Shown: positions 9,600 through 21,224 of the stretch, piece by piece | How the letters are laid out: each line of letters begins with the position of its first letter | Numbering within the stretch: the stretch's first letter is position 1 | Program-made: the position numbers and the translations under genes | NCBI GenBank assembly: GCA_012026935.1 | Contig: VEPI01000022.1 | Span: 1 to 34,896, forward strand | Source: Melioribacter sp. | GTDB lineage: Bacteria; Bacteroidota; Ignavibacteria; Ignavibacteriales; Melioribacteraceae | Direction of reading: 5' to 3' | Length of the DNA: 34,896 bases | The notes under the pieces: model-generated | What the model was told of the DNA's origin: nothing | What the model saw: the letters and a program-made list of their open reading frames with translations, nothing else | The model's database searches: none

Positions 9600-10963
9600 T
9601 GATCCTTATGCGAAGGTTGTGAACCTGTAACAGTCGCTTTAACTTCTGCCATCGAAACAACCGGCAACGCTTTAGTGAATAATAACAGCCAGGTAAAGAA
9701 AAATCCGAAACTTCCGATTAGTATCATAAAATCAACATACGTCGGAGTGAAAAGATGCCAGCTTGAAGGCAAGAAATCTCTTGATAGTGACGAAACGATA
9801 ATAACGAATCTTTCAAACCACATTCCAATATTTACAAATATTGCAATCACAAACATTACGGGAATAGTTCTTCTAATTTTTTTAGACCAGAACAACTGCG
9901 GGGAAATTACATTGCATGAGATCATCACCCAGTATGCCCAGGCATACGAACCGAAAGCTCTGTTAACAAAAGTGAACCGCTCTATAGGAAGACCACTGTA
10001 CCATGCAATAAAAAATTCCATCGCGTATGCGTAACCTACCATCGAACCTGTCAGCAGCATAATCTTGTTCATCTTTTCAAGAGTATCTAAAGTGATTATA
10101 TGTTCATAATTGAAAATCTTTCTAACAATAATTAAAACATTTTGCACCATTGCAAATCCCGAAAAGACAGCGCCGGCTACAAAGTAAGGCGGAAAAATTG
10201 TTGCGTGCCAACCGGGTATAATTGAAACGGCAAAATCAAAACTTACTATTGTGTGAACGGAAAGAACAAGAGGAGTGGCAAATCCCGCGAGGATAAGATA
10301 AACCATTTCGTAATGCTGCCAATGTTTGTTGGAAAATCTCCAGCCTAATCCGAAAATTGAGTAAGTAATTTTTTTGATTTTGTTGTTTGTTCTTTCACGA
10401 AGTGTTGCAAAATCCGGAATCAATCCAACGTACCAGAAAATCAGCGAAACAATAAAGTAAGTAGAAACTGCAAATACATCCCATAAAAGAGGTGAATCAA
10501 AATTAACCCAGATCGAATGCTGATTAGGATATGGAAAAAGATAAGCGGCAAGCCAAGGACGGCCGACGTGTATTAACGGAAATAAACCGGCAGTCATAAC
10601 TGCAAAAATTGTCATTCCTTCTGCGAATCGTGCAATACCCGTACGCCATTTTTGTCTAAGTAAAAAAAGAATTGCTGAGATCAATGTTCCGGCATGACCA
10701 ATACCAACCCAAAAAACGAAATTTGTAATATCAAAAGCCCAGCCGACCGGAATATTGTTTCCCCACATTCCGATACCGTAATAAAAAGTTAATCCCAATC
10801 CGATAACGAGCAGAGAAAGCATTGATCCAGAAATTGTAAGAGCAATGAAAAACTTTCTCGTTGGCTTTGCATCAATCGGTTTGGAAATTAAATCATCGAG
10901 CACGCGTAACGGCGGCTTCCCCTCTATAACTGATAATTCTTGTGTGTAATCAACAGTACTCAC
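9596..10963 (-). CDS. actC: Alternative Complex III NrfD-like quinone-binding membrane subunit ActC
   Basis: NrfD/PsrC-type polytopic protein ([37 protein letters not shown]), 4-nt overlaps on both sides. Confidence 0.92.
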   Translation of the reverse strand: MSTVDYTQELSVIEGKPPLRVLDDLISKPIDAKPTRKFFIALTISGSMLSLLVIGLGLTFYYGIGMWGNNIPVGWAFDITNFVFWVGIGHAGTLISAILFLLRQKWRTGIARFAEGMTIFAVMTAGLFPLIHVGRPWLAAYLFPYPNQHSIWVNFDSPLLWDVFAVSTYFIVSLIFWYVGLIPDFATLRERTNNKIKKITYSIFGLGWRFSNKHWQHYEMVYLILAGFATPLVLSVHTIVSFDFAVSIIPGWHATIFPPYFVAGAVFSGFAMVQNVLIIVRKIFNYEHIITLDTLEKMNKIMLLTGSMVGYAYAMEFFIAWYSGLPIERFTFVNRAFGSYAWAYWVMISCNVISPQLFWSKKIRRTIPVMFVIAIFVNIGMWFERFVIIVSSLSRDFLPSSWHLFTPTYVDFMILIGSFGFFFTWLLLFTKALPVVSMAEVKATVTGSQPSHKDH

Positions 10964-13900
10964 AATATTTCCTCCGAATGAGTATTTCGTAATTTAGCAA
11001 TGTATGTAACATTCGGTTTCACATTTAATTCTTCCAGTACATGATACGATAAATTATGATCTCTAAGTTTTGCTACAGGTGATGTCGGATCGTTAGCGTC
11101 TCCAAAAGTAATCGCTTCTGTAGGACATGCTTGTTGGCAAGCAGTAACAACATCGGATCCTTTTAATGTTCTATTATCGCGAATTGCATCTGACCTGGCT
11201 TCCATAATTCTTTGAACACAGAAACTGCATTTTTCCATAACACCGCGAGAACGAACAGTTACTTCCGGATTATTAACTAACGCTGTAAGATCGTTTTCAT
11301 AATATGAATCGGCAAAATCATCTCTATAATTAAAGAAATTAAATCGTCGCACTTTATAAGGACAGTTGTTAGAACAATATCTTGTACCAACGCAACGATT
11401 ATAAACCATTTGATTTAATCCGTCGGGGCTGTGATTGGTTGCGTTAACAGGACAAACATTTTCGCAAGGTGCATTGTCGCAATGCTGGCATAACATCGGC
11501 TGATTACTTACGATCGGTTCATCTGGAATGCCTGAATAATACCGGTCAAGACGGATCCATTGCATTACTCGTCCTTTACTTACCTGCTCTTTACCAACAA
11601 CAGCAATATTGTTTTCAACATTACACGAAGCGACACAAACCTGGCAGTTGGTACATTTATTCAGATCGATCGCCATTGCCCATTTGTTGCCGGTGTATTT
11701 TACTTCATTAGTGATGCTGAATAATTTTTCTTTTTCTTCATGTAGAAAGTTCGGCTCTTTCTTGTACTTTTCTAAAGTGCCTTCTTGAATAATTTTTCTG
11801 ATCCGGTGAAAATCTTTTACAAATGTATCATCAAGCGCATGTTGTTCTTGAGTAGAAACTAATTCATGTTTTCCGCCGGCTTTTGAAACTGATGCATTTG
11901 AAAAAAAGAATGGCGATGATTGAACGCTTTTCGACATAAGATTAACTGCATTAAAACCAACTTCCTTTCCAACTTCGCCAATTACCGTTCTGCCGTATCC
12001 TAATTCGATACTGATAAATTTATCTGCAAGTCCGGGTTGTATAAATGCAGGTAATGTTAAATTCCTATTTCCAACTTTTATATGAAGTAAATCATTGCTA
12101 TCAACGTTCAAATTTTTTGCAGTTGATGGCGAGATTGCTGCATAATTATCCCAGGTAACTTTGCTAACAGGATGAGGGATTTCTTGAAGCCAGCCATTGT
12201 TTGCAAATTTCCCGTCGCCAATGAAATAATTATTATGCAGATGAATTGTAAAATCTTTGGAAGATGATAAGTCGTTCAAATTATTAAACGCTGCAATATT
12301 AAATTTATTCGGTTGAACTTTTTCTTTTATATTAACTACGCCATCGTTTAATGCCGAATACCAAAATGTTTTTGCATCAGCTAATGTGTCCATCTTAGAA
12401 AAAATATCTGCGTTGAAAGAGTTCATTAAATAGTTATGATAAATGTCTTCATTGAAAGTTGAAGAATTACCGGCAATCCATGTTAGAAGAACAGCTTCTT
12501 TCTGTCGCGAGTTGAATATCGGTGCAATAACGGGTTGCTGCAAACTATAAATTCCGCCGCGCACATAAGCGTCTCCCCAACTTTCCAACTGATTATTAAT
12601 CGGCAGGGAATAATTTCCGGCAGCAGAAGATTCATTTTCAGTTTCGGACAATGATACAACAAGCGCCGCTTTTTTCAACGCACTTGCATAGCCAAAATCT
12701 TCCGGTAAAGTGAAGACAGGATTTGAATCGAAATGAATTACAGTTCCAACTTTTCCATTGTTCATCGAATCAACCAATTGAGAAATCTCTTCGGTTGATG
12801 AATGTTTGACTAACGACTTAAACGAGTTCGCATAATCATAAAGCGAAGTATTCCCCAAAATTTCATTCAAAAAATTTACAGCAATTTGAACTTCTTTAGG
12901 CAGCGTATCTCCCGCATAAACAATACTTTTACTACGGTTTGTATTTAGATCATTGATAAGGTAATTCAACTTATCTTTGCCGATTAACGATTCAAATTTT
13001 GATGATGAATATTTTCCAAACTTAGATTTAACATTGCTATCGAGTACAATCGAAGATCCGCGACTGCTCAATTCATTTATGAGCGCCATAACAAATTCAT
13101 ATTGAGAATCAGGGGAAATTCTGAATCTGTAATCTGCCAGCATACCGGTAACACTCATTCTTCCTTCGGCAACATACAAACGATTGAAATCAATTTTACC
13201 GTTTGTCTCTCTTCGCTGAGTATGTTTTCTCATATTCTCTATATAACTGCCTTCACTTCCAAGAAAATCCGCATCGAGTGCAAGGATAATATTTGCATCA
13301 TTCCATTTAACTGCCGGATATTCATCTGTCCCGTAAGAATACATCCACGCGTCTCTTCTTTGCTGATCATTAATTAAAGAATGAGAGTAAATTTTTGTGT
13401 TCGGATATTTCGCAACAAAATCGTTCAAAACTTTTTTTGTTGTTGGAGAAGTAATTTCTCCTGTTACAATTGCAATTTCTTTTCCGCTTGATTGAGAATT
13501 GTTAAGTGCATTTATAATTTCACCGTCAACACTTTTCCAATCGGTTTTCTTTCTGAGTACTAATGGATCAGTTAAACGTTCGGGATCATAAAGGTTGAGT
13601 ATGCTTGCTTGTCCTTTTGCACAAATTTTTCCTTTGCTTGTAGGGTGATCGGGATTGCCATCTATTTTAATCGGTCTCCCCTCACGGGTCTTTACTAGAA
13701 TTCCGCAAGATTGAGAACAACCATTACAAGTTGATGCGTAATAGTTGGCAACACCAGGAAGAACATCATCAGGTTTTTTGTTGTAAGGAATTATTTCTCC
13801 CTTATCGCGGTAATTTGTACATGCTGTTGCAGTAAGTGCAGCAGATGCAGAAAGAAGAGCTAAAAATTTTCTTCTTGATAATCCGGAAAGTTTGGAAGAA

Positions 13901-14025
13901 TCAAAATCATCGGTTACACCTTCCATAAACTCATTGTTTTTTGCATTCAGTATTTCTGGATCTTCATTATAATCTTTCAGACTTTTCCACAATTTATCAG
14001 ATGATTTCCGGAAATCGTTCATCAT
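10960..14025 (-). CDS. actB: Alternative Complex III ActB (molybdopterin-oxidoreductase-like domain fused to four-cluster Fe-S domain), Tat lipoprotein
   Basis: Tat/lipobox [21 protein letters not shown]-terminal CNGCSQSC-x27-C; C-terminal ferredoxin motifs ([55 protein letters not shown]). Confidence 0.93.
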   Translation of the reverse strand: MMNDFRKSSDKLWKSLKDYNEDPEILNAKNNEFMEGVTDDFDSSKLSGLSRRKFLALLSASAALTATACTNYRDKGEIIPYNKKPDDVLPGVANYYASTCNGCSQSCGILVKTREGRPIKIDGNPDHPTSKGKICAKGQASILNLYDPERLTDPLVLRKKTDWKSVDGEIINALNNSQSSGKEIAIVTGEITSPTTKKVLNDFVAKYPNTKIYSHSLINDQQRRDAWMYSYGTDEYPAVKWNDANIILALDADFLGSEGSYIENMRKHTQRRETNGKIDFNRLYVAEGRMSVTGMLADYRFRISPDSQYEFVMALINELSSRGSSIVLDSNVKSKFGKYSSSKFESLIGKDKLNYLINDLNTNRSKSIVYAGDTLPKEVQIAVNFLNEILGNTSLYDYANSFKSLVKHSSTEEISQLVDSMNNGKVGTVIHFDSNPVFTLPEDFGYASALKKAALVVSLSETENESSAAGNYSLPINNQLESWGDAYVRGGIYSLQQPVIAPIFNSRQKEAVLLTWIAGNSSTFNEDIYHNYLMNSFNADIFSKMDTLADAKTFWYSALNDGVVNIKEKVQPNKFNIAAFNNLNDLSSSKDFTIHLHNNYFIGDGKFANNGWLQEIPHPVSKVTWDNYAAISPSTAKNLNVDSNDLLHIKVGNRNLTLPAFIQPGLADKFISIELGYGRTVIGEVGKEVGFNAVNLMSKSVQSSPFFFSNASVSKAGGKHELVSTQEQHALDDTFVKDFHRIRKIIQEGTLEKYKKEPNFLHEEKEKLFSITNEVKYTGNKWAMAIDLNKCTNCQVCVASCNVENNIAVVGKEQVSKGRVMQWIRLDRYYSGIPDEPIVSNQPMLCQHCDNAPCENVCPVNATNHSPDGLNQMVYNRCVGTRYCSNNCPYKVRRFNFFNYRDDFADSYYENDLTALVNNPEVTVRSRGVMEKCSFCVQRIMEARSDAIRDNRTLKGSDVVTACQQACPTEAITFGDANDPTSPVAKLRDHNLSYHVLEELNVKPNVTYIAKLRNTHSEEIL

Positions 14026-14204
14026 TAAACCTTCTTCGTTCGTTTAACTGCTGACGGATGAATAACAATATTAATTTTTTCTTTTTTTGAAACTCTATCT
14101 ATAGAGGAGATAAACTTTGTTGGTAAGGCAGAAACAACCGCAGTTATTATTGCACCTTTACCAAATGTGCTGAAAAAACTTCTTCTATCAATTTTCTTTG
14201 TCAT
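14025..14204 (-). CDS. 59-aa ORF with twin-arginine signal, between actA and actB
   Basis: Hand translation: MTKKIDRRSFFSTFGKGAIITAVVSALPTKFISSIDRVSKKEKINIVIHPSAVKRTKKV*. The stop overlaps the actB start (TAATG). One residue below the apparent 60-aa cut-off of the ORF track. Confidence 0.7.
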   Translation of the reverse strand: MTKKIDRRSFFSTFGKGAIITAVVSALPTKFISSIDRVSKKEKINIVIHPSAVKRTKKV

Positions 14205-14225
14205 TCTCGAATTCTTTCTCCTTTA

Positions 14226-14795
14226 TTAACGATGACAGGCCCAACAATTTTCCGGTCCATTCTTCACAGTTTTCAAATAAGGTAACTGTGTCTGCGGATT
14301 TCTATGGCAATCCAAACATGCCGTCATCGTGAATGGTTTTACCTGGCTTACAATATCCATCTGCTTAACATCTCCGTGGCAACTTGCACAGTCAATTCCT
14401 TTATTAACATGAACACTGTGATTAAAGTACGCGTATTCCGGCACCTTGTGGATTCTCTTCCATGGAATAGGTTTTCCAGTATTATAAAACTGCGTAAGTT
14501 TGATTATCTCAGGTCTATCTTTGCGTGAAACCGTGTGGCAATTCATACAAATATTAGCAGAAGGTATTACAGCATGACGATCTTTTGCAACGCCCAGGTG
14601 ACAATATTGGCAATCAATCGCCATTTGTCCGGCATGCAGTTTATGAGAAAATTTTATTGGTTGATCAGGCTTGTATCCCACACTATCTCTTTCAGCGCGG
14701 GATAAATAAAAAGTTAATATAACAGATACTGCTACAACAAATAATGTCAACGGGAGTCGAATCTTAAGTGCATAGTCCAGTACAGTTCTCTTCAT
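14226..14795 (-). CDS. actA: Alternative Complex III pentaheme cytochrome c ActA
   Basis: Five CXXCH motifs: CQYCH, CMNCH, CASCH, CLDCH, CWACH; N-terminal TM; first gene of the act operon. Confidence 0.93.
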   Translation of the reverse strand: MKRTVLDYALKIRLPLTLFVVAVSVILTFYLSRAERDSVGYKPDQPIKFSHKLHAGQMAIDCQYCHLGVAKDRHAVIPSANICMNCHTVSRKDRPEIIKLTQFYNTGKPIPWKRIHKVPEYAYFNHSVHVNKGIDCASCHGDVKQMDIVSQVKPFTMTACLDCHRNPQTQLPYLKTVKNGPENCWACHR

Positions 14796-14972
14796 TTATT
14801 ACCTGTGATAGTATAATTAACAGATCGTCCTATGGGAATCTTTCTTGAATATATACTTAGCTTTCGCTAGAATTTATTAATGAGATAAGATATACAATTA
14901 GCAAAAATTTACTGCCAAAGATAAGAAACGAAATTTAAAATCAAAAATATTTCACTTCAAAAAATAGCCAAT

Positions 14973-15953
14973 TTAATTTTTTCTTTCGACAACAAAACTT
15001 ACTAATGATTCTAATGACAATCGTGACTCGGATGTCTGAAACTGTTCTAATTTAGATAGGGCTGTTTTAGAATATTCAAGGGCAACTTTTTCTGAGTACT
15101 CTATACCTTCATACATTTTCACAAACTTAATTACTACATCTACTTTCGTTTTTCTTTCTTTACTCTTTAGCAAATTAATAATTTTTATTGATTCATCTTT
15201 AGGAGCGTTCTTTAACGCAAAGATTAAAGGAAGTGTAATTTTCTTTTCTTTGATATCTGCACCGAGTGATTTACCGAAAATATTTTTTGTACCGATGAAA
15301 TCTAAAATATCATCACGGATTTGAAATGCGATTCCAAGGTTTTCTCCAAATTCTTTCATTGCAGTTATTTTACTTTCATCATCAGTAGAAGCCCGCGCAC
15401 CAATTTCACAGCAGGTAGAAAGAAGTGATGCTGTTTTATCGGAAATAATTCTAAAATATGTTTCTTCATCAATATCTAATTTCCTTGTTTTACTAATCTG
15501 CAACAACTCCCCTTCCGACATTCTTTTAACCGTATTCGTTATTACTCTAAGAAAATCAAAATCGTTTCCATCTACTGCAAGCATTAAACCGCGCGCTAAT
15601 AAATAATCACCCATTAATACTGCAATTTTATTCTTCCAAACTGCATTAATCGAGGGAAAATTTCTTCTTGTCTCAGCATTATCAACAACATCATCATGAA
15701 CTAAAGTGGCTGTATGAAGTAACTCAACTAAAGTAGCACCCCGATAACTCCGTTCAGAAATACCGCCGCATAAATCACTGGAAAGTAGAACTAAGATTGG
15801 TCGAATCTTTTTCCCTTTTTGCTTAAGAATGTATTTTGTTACTAATTCTAATAGAGTGACTTTTGATTTTAAGGAATGTTTGAAGAGTTCATGAAATTTC
15901 GAGAGTTCGTCTTCAATCGGATGTGTAATTTCTGCGAAGGATTTATTTATCAA
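14973..15953 (-). CDS. Polyprenyl (trans-isoprenyl) diphosphate synthase
   Basis: Both Asp-rich motifs: LVHDDVVDNAETRR and FQIRDDILDFIG; GKKIRPILVLLS. Confidence 0.93.
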   Translation of the reverse strand: MINKSFAEITHPIEDELSKFHELFKHSLKSKVTLLELVTKYILKQKGKKIRPILVLLSSDLCGGISERSYRGATLVELLHTATLVHDDVVDNAETRRNFPSINAVWKNKIAVLMGDYLLARGLMLAVDGNDFDFLRVITNTVKRMSEGELLQISKTRKLDIDEETYFRIISDKTASLLSTCCEIGARASTDDESKITAMKEFGENLGIAFQIRDDILDFIGTKNIFGKSLGADIKEKKITLPLIFALKNAPKDESIKIINLLKSKERKTKVDVVIKFVKMYEGIEYSEKVALEYSKTALSKLEQFQTSESRLSLESLVSFVVERKN

Positions 15954-16708
15954 GATTTCTTTTGGAATATTTTTGAAACAAAAATACTTATTTCATATAA
16001 CAAAACCAACGGAACTGCAAGAAGCACTTGTGAGACCGGATCTGTTCCGGGAGATAGAAATGCAGCAACTATCATTATAACAACAATAGCATGTCTTCTA
16101 TATTTTCTCATAAGTTTTGGCGTAAGTAAACCAATTTTAGAAAGGAAAAATGAAAGCATCGGAAGTTCAAAAATTAATCCGGCACCTAAAATGATATTAA
16201 GAACTATTGAGAGATATTCATCAATTGAAAAATTATTTTCTATTGATGCGGAACCGAATCCCGCAGCAAATTTTAATGTAAGCGGAAGCATAATGTAATA
16301 AGCAAATACTACCCCGCACATAAAACAAAAAGTTGTAAACAAAACAATCCATTTTATATATTTTTTTTCTTTTGATTTTAATGCCGGCGCTATAAACTTC
16401 CACAGCTGGTAAACAACATTTGGAAAACTTAAAATCAAACCGAGCATTATAGCTACTTGGAAATAAAGAAAAAGCTGGCCGAAGGGACGAAGATTTTGCA
16501 ATTTAAAATTTGCCGTCTTAGCAGGAAGAAGAAGAATTTTATCCACGAAGAAATCAATAAATATCATTGCTATAATTGTTCCGAGAAGTATTCCAATTAC
16601 AGAATAGATTATTCTCCATCTCAACTCTTCAAGATGATCGAGAAAGGTCATTTCCACTTCTGCTTTTGGATTTTCCTCATCAACAATATTTTCTTCTTGA
16701 TCTGCCAT
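15950..16708 (-). CDS. tatC: Sec-independent protein translocase TatC
   Basis: TatC signatures (MTFLDHLEELRWRII, FELPMLSFFLSKIGLL, FLSPGTDPVSQ). Confidence 0.95.
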   Translation of the reverse strand: MADQEENIVDEENPKAEVEMTFLDHLEELRWRIIYSVIGILLGTIIAMIFIDFFVDKILLLPAKTANFKLQNLRPFGQLFLYFQVAIMLGLILSFPNVVYQLWKFIAPALKSKEKKYIKWIVLFTTFCFMCGVVFAYYIMLPLTLKFAAGFGSASIENNFSIDEYLSIVLNIILGAGLIFELPMLSFFLSKIGLLTPKLMRKYRRHAIVVIMIVAAFLSPGTDPVSQVLLAVPLVLLYEISIFVSKIFQKKS

Positions 16709-16714
16709 ATAATT

Positions 16715-18010
16715 TTATTTTAGTTCGGGATACAGCGGAAATTTTGAACACAGTCCAGCAACCTCAATTTTTATTTGAGCTAAGGCCGATTCGTTCTCAC
16801 TATTCTTGATTGCTCTATCAATGAAGGATGCAATATTTTTCATTTCATTTTCTTTCATACCGCGAGTTGTAACTGCCGGCGTTCCGATTCTTACTCCGCT
16901 TGTTACAAAAGGACTTTTAGTATCGAAGGGAATCATATTTTTATTTACCGTTATTCCGGCAGCACCAAGTGTATTCTCCACTTTTTTACCGCTTAGTTCT
17001 TTATTTGTCAGATCAACTAACATTAAATGATTATCGGTTCCGCCGGATACAATATTATAACCTAACCCTGTTAATTCGTTTGATAACGTCTTGGCATTTT
17101 TAATAATTTGTTTTGCATAATTTGTAAATGAATCTTCCAGTGCCTCTCCAAATGCAACTGCTTTTGCAAGAATTATATGCATAAGCGGCCCGCCTTGAAT
17201 ACCTGGCATAACCATTCCATCTAGGATTTCCGACATTAATTTTAACCGATCTCCTTTTAAAGTTTTTATTCCAAAAGGATTATCTCTGTCTTTACCCATT
17301 AGAATTATTCCGCCTCTTGGACCGCGAAGAGTTTTATGTGTGGTTGATGTTACAACATCACAATATGGAAGAGGGTTATTAAGCAATCCTTTGGCAATTA
17401 ATCCGGCAGGATGTGCCATATCCATCATTAATAAAGCACCGACCTTATCTGCTATCTCTCTGAACTTTGCATAATCCCAATCACGCGAATATGCACTTGC
17501 ACCCATAACAATTAATTTGGGTTTTTCTTTCTTAGCGAGATCCTCAATTAAGTTGTAATCTAAAAGTTTAGTTTCTTTATTCAAGCTGTATCCAACTGCT
17601 CGATAAATTTGTCCTGAGAAATTAACATGTGAACCGTGTGTCAAATGTCCGCCGTGATCAAGACTTAATCCAAGAATAGTATCACCCGGTTTCAACAACG
17701 TCATGTAAACAGCCATATTAGCTTGAGAGCCGCTATGCGGTTGAACATTAACATATTCTGCTCCAAATAGTATTTTCAATCTGTCGCGGGCAAGGTCTTC
17801 AGCCATATCCACAAATTCACATCCGCCGTAATATCTTTTAGCTGGATAACCTTCTGCATATTTGTTTGTTAGAACAGATCCGGCTGCATTTAATACAGCT
17901 TGAGAAACAAAATTTTCAGACGCAATAAGTTCAAGATGTGTTTCTTGACGATTAAGTTCTAACTGAGCAACTCTGAAAGCTTCTTTGTCGTTTTGTAGTT
18001 GATTGTACAT
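16715..18010 (-). CDS. glyA: Serine hydroxymethyltransferase
   Basis: SHMT signatures ([47 protein letters not shown] lysine). Confidence 0.97.
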   Translation of the reverse strand: MYNQLQNDKEAFRVAQLELNRQETHLELIASENFVSQAVLNAAGSVLTNKYAEGYPAKRYYGGCEFVDMAEDLARDRLKILFGAEYVNVQPHSGSQANMAVYMTLLKPGDTILGLSLDHGGHLTHGSHVNFSGQIYRAVGYSLNKETKLLDYNLIEDLAKKEKPKLIVMGASAYSRDWDYAKFREIADKVGALLMMDMAHPAGLIAKGLLNNPLPYCDVVTSTTHKTLRGPRGGIILMGKDRDNPFGIKTLKGDRLKLMSEILDGMVMPGIQGGPLMHIILAKAVAFGEALEDSFTNYAKQIIKNAKTLSNELTGLGYNIVSGGTDNHLMLVDLTNKELSGKKVENTLGAAGITVNKNMIPFDTKSPFVTSGVRIGTPAVTTRGMKENEMKNIASFIDRAIKNSENESALAQIKIEVAGLCSKFPLYPELK

Positions 18011-18202
18011 AACACTTCACTTTTATTTAATAAATTTTTTGTATTAATGAACAGAAATTTCTCTTTCAAATATGCTGTTCTGGAAATTCAATTCAAAATA
18101 AAGTTTACTGAAAGAAATGCTATTGGCAGGTAAAATGTAATTGTAATTGGGAATAGAAGAATAATCAGTAATTAATATCATAAGGATCAGTTTGAAATAA
18201 AT

Positions 18203-19444
18203 TTATCTATCCGGACGGATAAACCAGAGATCGCCTATACTTATTGTAACAGTAAACTTATAAATATTCTCTAGCAACAAATTATTATCGGTAGTTCCTC
18301 TTTTCGAATATTGAAATGCTAGATCAACCGTGTTATCAAAACTAATTGGAAGAGACATTCCAGCATAAATTGAGTATTGATTAATTCCTATTCCTTTTAT
18401 TCTGAATTGAGTCTGTTCGAAACTTAAACCTGCACGATACATAACATGATCCCAAAATGCATTTGATCTTGTATCAACATCCCTGTATTCAAATCCTAAA
18501 CCAACCTTGTAGTAATTTTGCAAATTTATATCTTGTTTACCGTTTGCGCTATATTCGCTGAATGGCTGGTATAAATAATCAAGTGTGAAAGTATATTTGT
18601 TTGTGTACTTAAATGTTGTACCGATACCCAATTTGTAAGGAAGGTTATTTTTAATAGATCCTGTTGATGTAGTAACAGTCCCGATAGATGTTGTGGAATT
18701 GTCAACAGAATCTGCGCTTAAAGTGACTGATGGAGTATATACAACACCAATTCTAAAATCCTTAAACTCTGATGATCCGAATAACTTAGAAATATCACCG
18801 GAAATAATTCCAGAAGTTAAACTCATTCCATGATAACTAGTTTCTTTCTCAAAAGAAGCACTCTTAAAACTTGAAGCAGCATCAAAATCAGCAACGAGAT
18901 TATGAGTTATTCTTCCGAAATAATAATCATAAGAAAGACCGATTGAAAAATCGAATGGTAAACGGTATGAGACACCAAAAAACAATTTAGAAATACCGCC
19001 TTCACCTTTATCGCTATAATTATAATTCCCAACAAGAGGATCATTAATATTAGTTTTGATCTCATACCCGACCTGTGAATATGGGACTTGTCCTAATGTA
19101 ACAGATAAACCCAAATCATGTTCAAGCGGAAAACCTAACATCATTCCGTTTATTCCTGTCTTGCTGTAAAATGCAGATGAAGAAGAACTCTGTATGTTGC
19201 TTCCCGCAAAGTTCATACTTAATTCAAAACGCGTTAGACGAATAGAATTCCAACCGGCAGGATTAAGTGAATTCAAATAATCAACATCGCTCAAAGCAAT
19301 TCCCATTTCGCCCATAGCAAATCTACGCGCTGAGTACGATGTTCTTAAATCGCCAATGCCGAATCCGGAATAAAGAGATCCACCTTGAGCCATTAATGGA
19401 ATTGAGGTTAGAAGAAATAACAATATGATTTTTAATTTTTTCAT
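18203..19444 (-). CDS. Outer-membrane beta-barrel protein (OmpP1/FadL-like)
   Basis: Signal peptide, GSLYSGFGIGDLRTSYSARRFAMGEMGIALSD..NPAGW N-terminus, alternating aromatic strands throughout. Confidence 0.75.
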   Translation of the reverse strand: MKKLKIILLFLLTSIPLMAQGGSLYSGFGIGDLRTSYSARRFAMGEMGIALSDVDYLNSLNPAGWNSIRLTRFELSMNFAGSNIQSSSSSAFYSKTGINGMMLGFPLEHDLGLSVTLGQVPYSQVGYEIKTNINDPLVGNYNYSDKGEGGISKLFFGVSYRLPFDFSIGLSYDYYFGRITHNLVADFDAASSFKSASFEKETSYHGMSLTSGIISGDISKLFGSSEFKDFRIGVVYTPSVTLSADSVDNSTTSIGTVTTSTGSIKNNLPYKLGIGTTFKYTNKYTFTLDYLYQPFSEYSANGKQDINLQNYYKVGLGFEYRDVDTRSNAFWDHVMYRAGLSFEQTQFRIKGIGINQYSIYAGMSLPISFDNTVDLAFQYSKRGTTDNNLLLENIYKFTVTISIGDLWFIRPDR

Positions 19445-19448
19445 TTAG

Positions 19449-20645
19449 CTACTTTTTTTGCATGTAAATAATTTTCAATTTAGGTCTAAGTGCTTTATTA
19501 GGATTCTGGCTTCCATAAAATGCTATACGTGCAGCTGTGGCATATTCATCCCAGAGAGAAAGTAAAATTCCTTGGTTTGATTCACCGTTTTGCCATTTCT
19601 GAACCATCCATGCAATATCACCGGTATAAATTTTATCTTTCTTAGAAAGTATAGTAACAACAGTACTATCTTTTGTTAATTTTCTTGTTGTACTATCGGC
19701 AAGTATTTGTGCAAAAAGAGAATCAGAAGACGGACTTCCATCAAAGGTTGAAGTAGTATCTACATTCATTTCAAGATATGCTTTATTCACAATTATATTT
19801 TTAGGTAAAGTGTTAAGATTAAAAAATACTGTCCCCTTTAATCCTATGCCGCCTTGGAATGTTAAATTATTAACTTGCTGAGGAGCCTGTCCGGTTAAAT
19901 AATAAATATGGAAAAATGGCGATATATTAACAGTATCTGTTCTAATTGAAGGTCTCTCAAATTCAACTTTAAGAACTGTTTCGTTAGATGATGAACTGGC
20001 ATTAGCAGTATAAAAACCGATAATTTTTTGTGTGGATAGTTTTGGTTTTATAAGCAAACCAAAATTCTTCGGTATTGAAGTTGAATTAGTATCTGCCAAA
20101 AATCTCAGCCATTGAGTAACAACATCAGTTCTTAAATTAAATTTTATAAGAGTATCATTTATAGTTGTTCCGGATGAAACATCTGTAGCATCATAAGTCA
20201 AATGTGGTATACTATCTTTATCAAATCCATTTGGGCTCCAATCACTTCTTACTTGGTATACGGAAAAATCCAAAGGTGCAGATTTGTCTCCCAATAGGTA
20301 GCGTGGAATCATGGTCATCGTAGCTGATTTAACAACGTACTTACCGGTTGTAACATACGCCAACAAGGAATCAGGTAAATAAAAACGATAACGCATAAGA
20401 ATGGAAGCTTCTTCAAATGAATTCTTTCCCATCAAGACAACGTTAGATAAACCAAACTTAAATTTGTCTTGATAGTTAACCGACTTCTGAAAAATATTTG
20501 TTTGATAACTGTCTAATTCCTGAAATGTAATTTTTTCATTTTGGGAAATTAGTTCTGAACCGACTGAAGTAGGATCTTGATTACAGGAAACAAACAGTAT
20601 AGTAACTGCGAAAAGAAAAAAGGTAAGTCTCAAAAATCTGATCAA
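19449..20645 (-). CDS. DUF4270-like/DNRLRE-type lipoprotein
   Basis: Lipobox FVSCNQDPTSVGSELI; C-terminal DIAWMVQKWQNG..NKALRPKLKIIY; near glgA as DUF4270 genes often are in Bacteroidota. Confidence 0.6.
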   Translation of the reverse strand: MIRFLRLTFFLFAVTILFVSCNQDPTSVGSELISQNEKITFQELDSYQTNIFQKSVNYQDKFKFGLSNVVLMGKNSFEEASILMRYRFYLPDSLLAYVTTGKYVVKSATMTMIPRYLLGDKSAPLDFSVYQVRSDWSPNGFDKDSIPHLTYDATDVSSGTTINDTLIKFNLRTDVVTQWLRFLADTNSTSIPKNFGLLIKPKLSTQKIIGFYTANASSSSNETVLKVEFERPSIRTDTVNISPFFHIYYLTGQAPQQVNNLTFQGGIGLKGTVFFNLNTLPKNIIVNKAYLEMNVDTTSTFDGSPSSDSLFAQILADSTTRKLTKDSTVVTILSKKDKIYTGDIAWMVQKWQNGESNQGILLSLWDEYATAARIAFYGSQNPNKALRPKLKIIYMQKK

Positions 20646-21224
20646 TTAAATTCCTCCGGAAAAATCATTGATAATAAAATCGCATACTTCGTTGAAATTA
20701 GCGGCTGTAAAATTGGGCTTTTTCCCAAGATTATGCAAGATAGAAATTTCATTACGATTGTCTTCACCGATAATTAGTATTGTCTTTACACCTGCGCTTA
20801 TTCCGCTTTCAATATCACTTGCTTTATCACCAATCATATAAGATCTTGTAAGATCTATCATTTGTTCTTCTGCAGCTTGAACAATCATAAACGGAGAAGG
20901 TTTCCTACAAATTGATTTTTCAGGCGGATCAAAATCGGGGTGAAATGGACAAAAATAAAATGCATCTATTTCAGTTCCGTCCTTCTTCAAAAGATTATTG
21001 ATTCGGACATTAACCGCTTCCACATCCGCAATTGTCATTATTCCTTTAGAAACACCGGCTTGATTTGAAATGACAATTGCTTTGAATCCAAATTCATTCT
21101 TTAGTTTCTTAATTCCTTCCGATACTCCGGCAAGTAAAACAACTTCAGACGGGTCTTTGATATAACCGGAATCGTGATTAATTGTTCCGTCACGATCTAA
21201 AAAAATCGCATGATGTTTCATCAA
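20646..21224 (-). CDS. HAD-family histidinol-phosphatase-like/D-glycero-D-manno-heptose bisphosphate phosphatase (GmhB-like)
   Basis: FLDRDGTINHDSGYI, VISNQAGVSKG, CPFHPDFDPPEKSICRKPSPFM, MIGDKASDIESG. Confidence 0.88.
   Translation of the reverse strand: MMKHHAIFLDRDGTINHDSGYIKDPSEVVLLAGVSEGIKKLKNEFGFKAIVISNQAGVSKGIMTIADVEAVNVRINNLLKKDGTEIDAFYFCPFHPDFDPPEKSICRKPSPFMIVQAAEEQMIDLTRSYMIGDKASDIESGISAGVKTILIIGEDNRNEISILHNLGKKPNFTAANFNEVCDFIINDFSGGI

Noticed and set aside
9675-10034. 119-aa plus-strand ORF
   Set aside because: Antisense to actC; composition consistent with a chance frame opposite a real gene.
15876-16298. 140-aa plus-strand ORF
   Set aside because: Antisense to tatC and the polyprenyl synthase, both with clear signatures.
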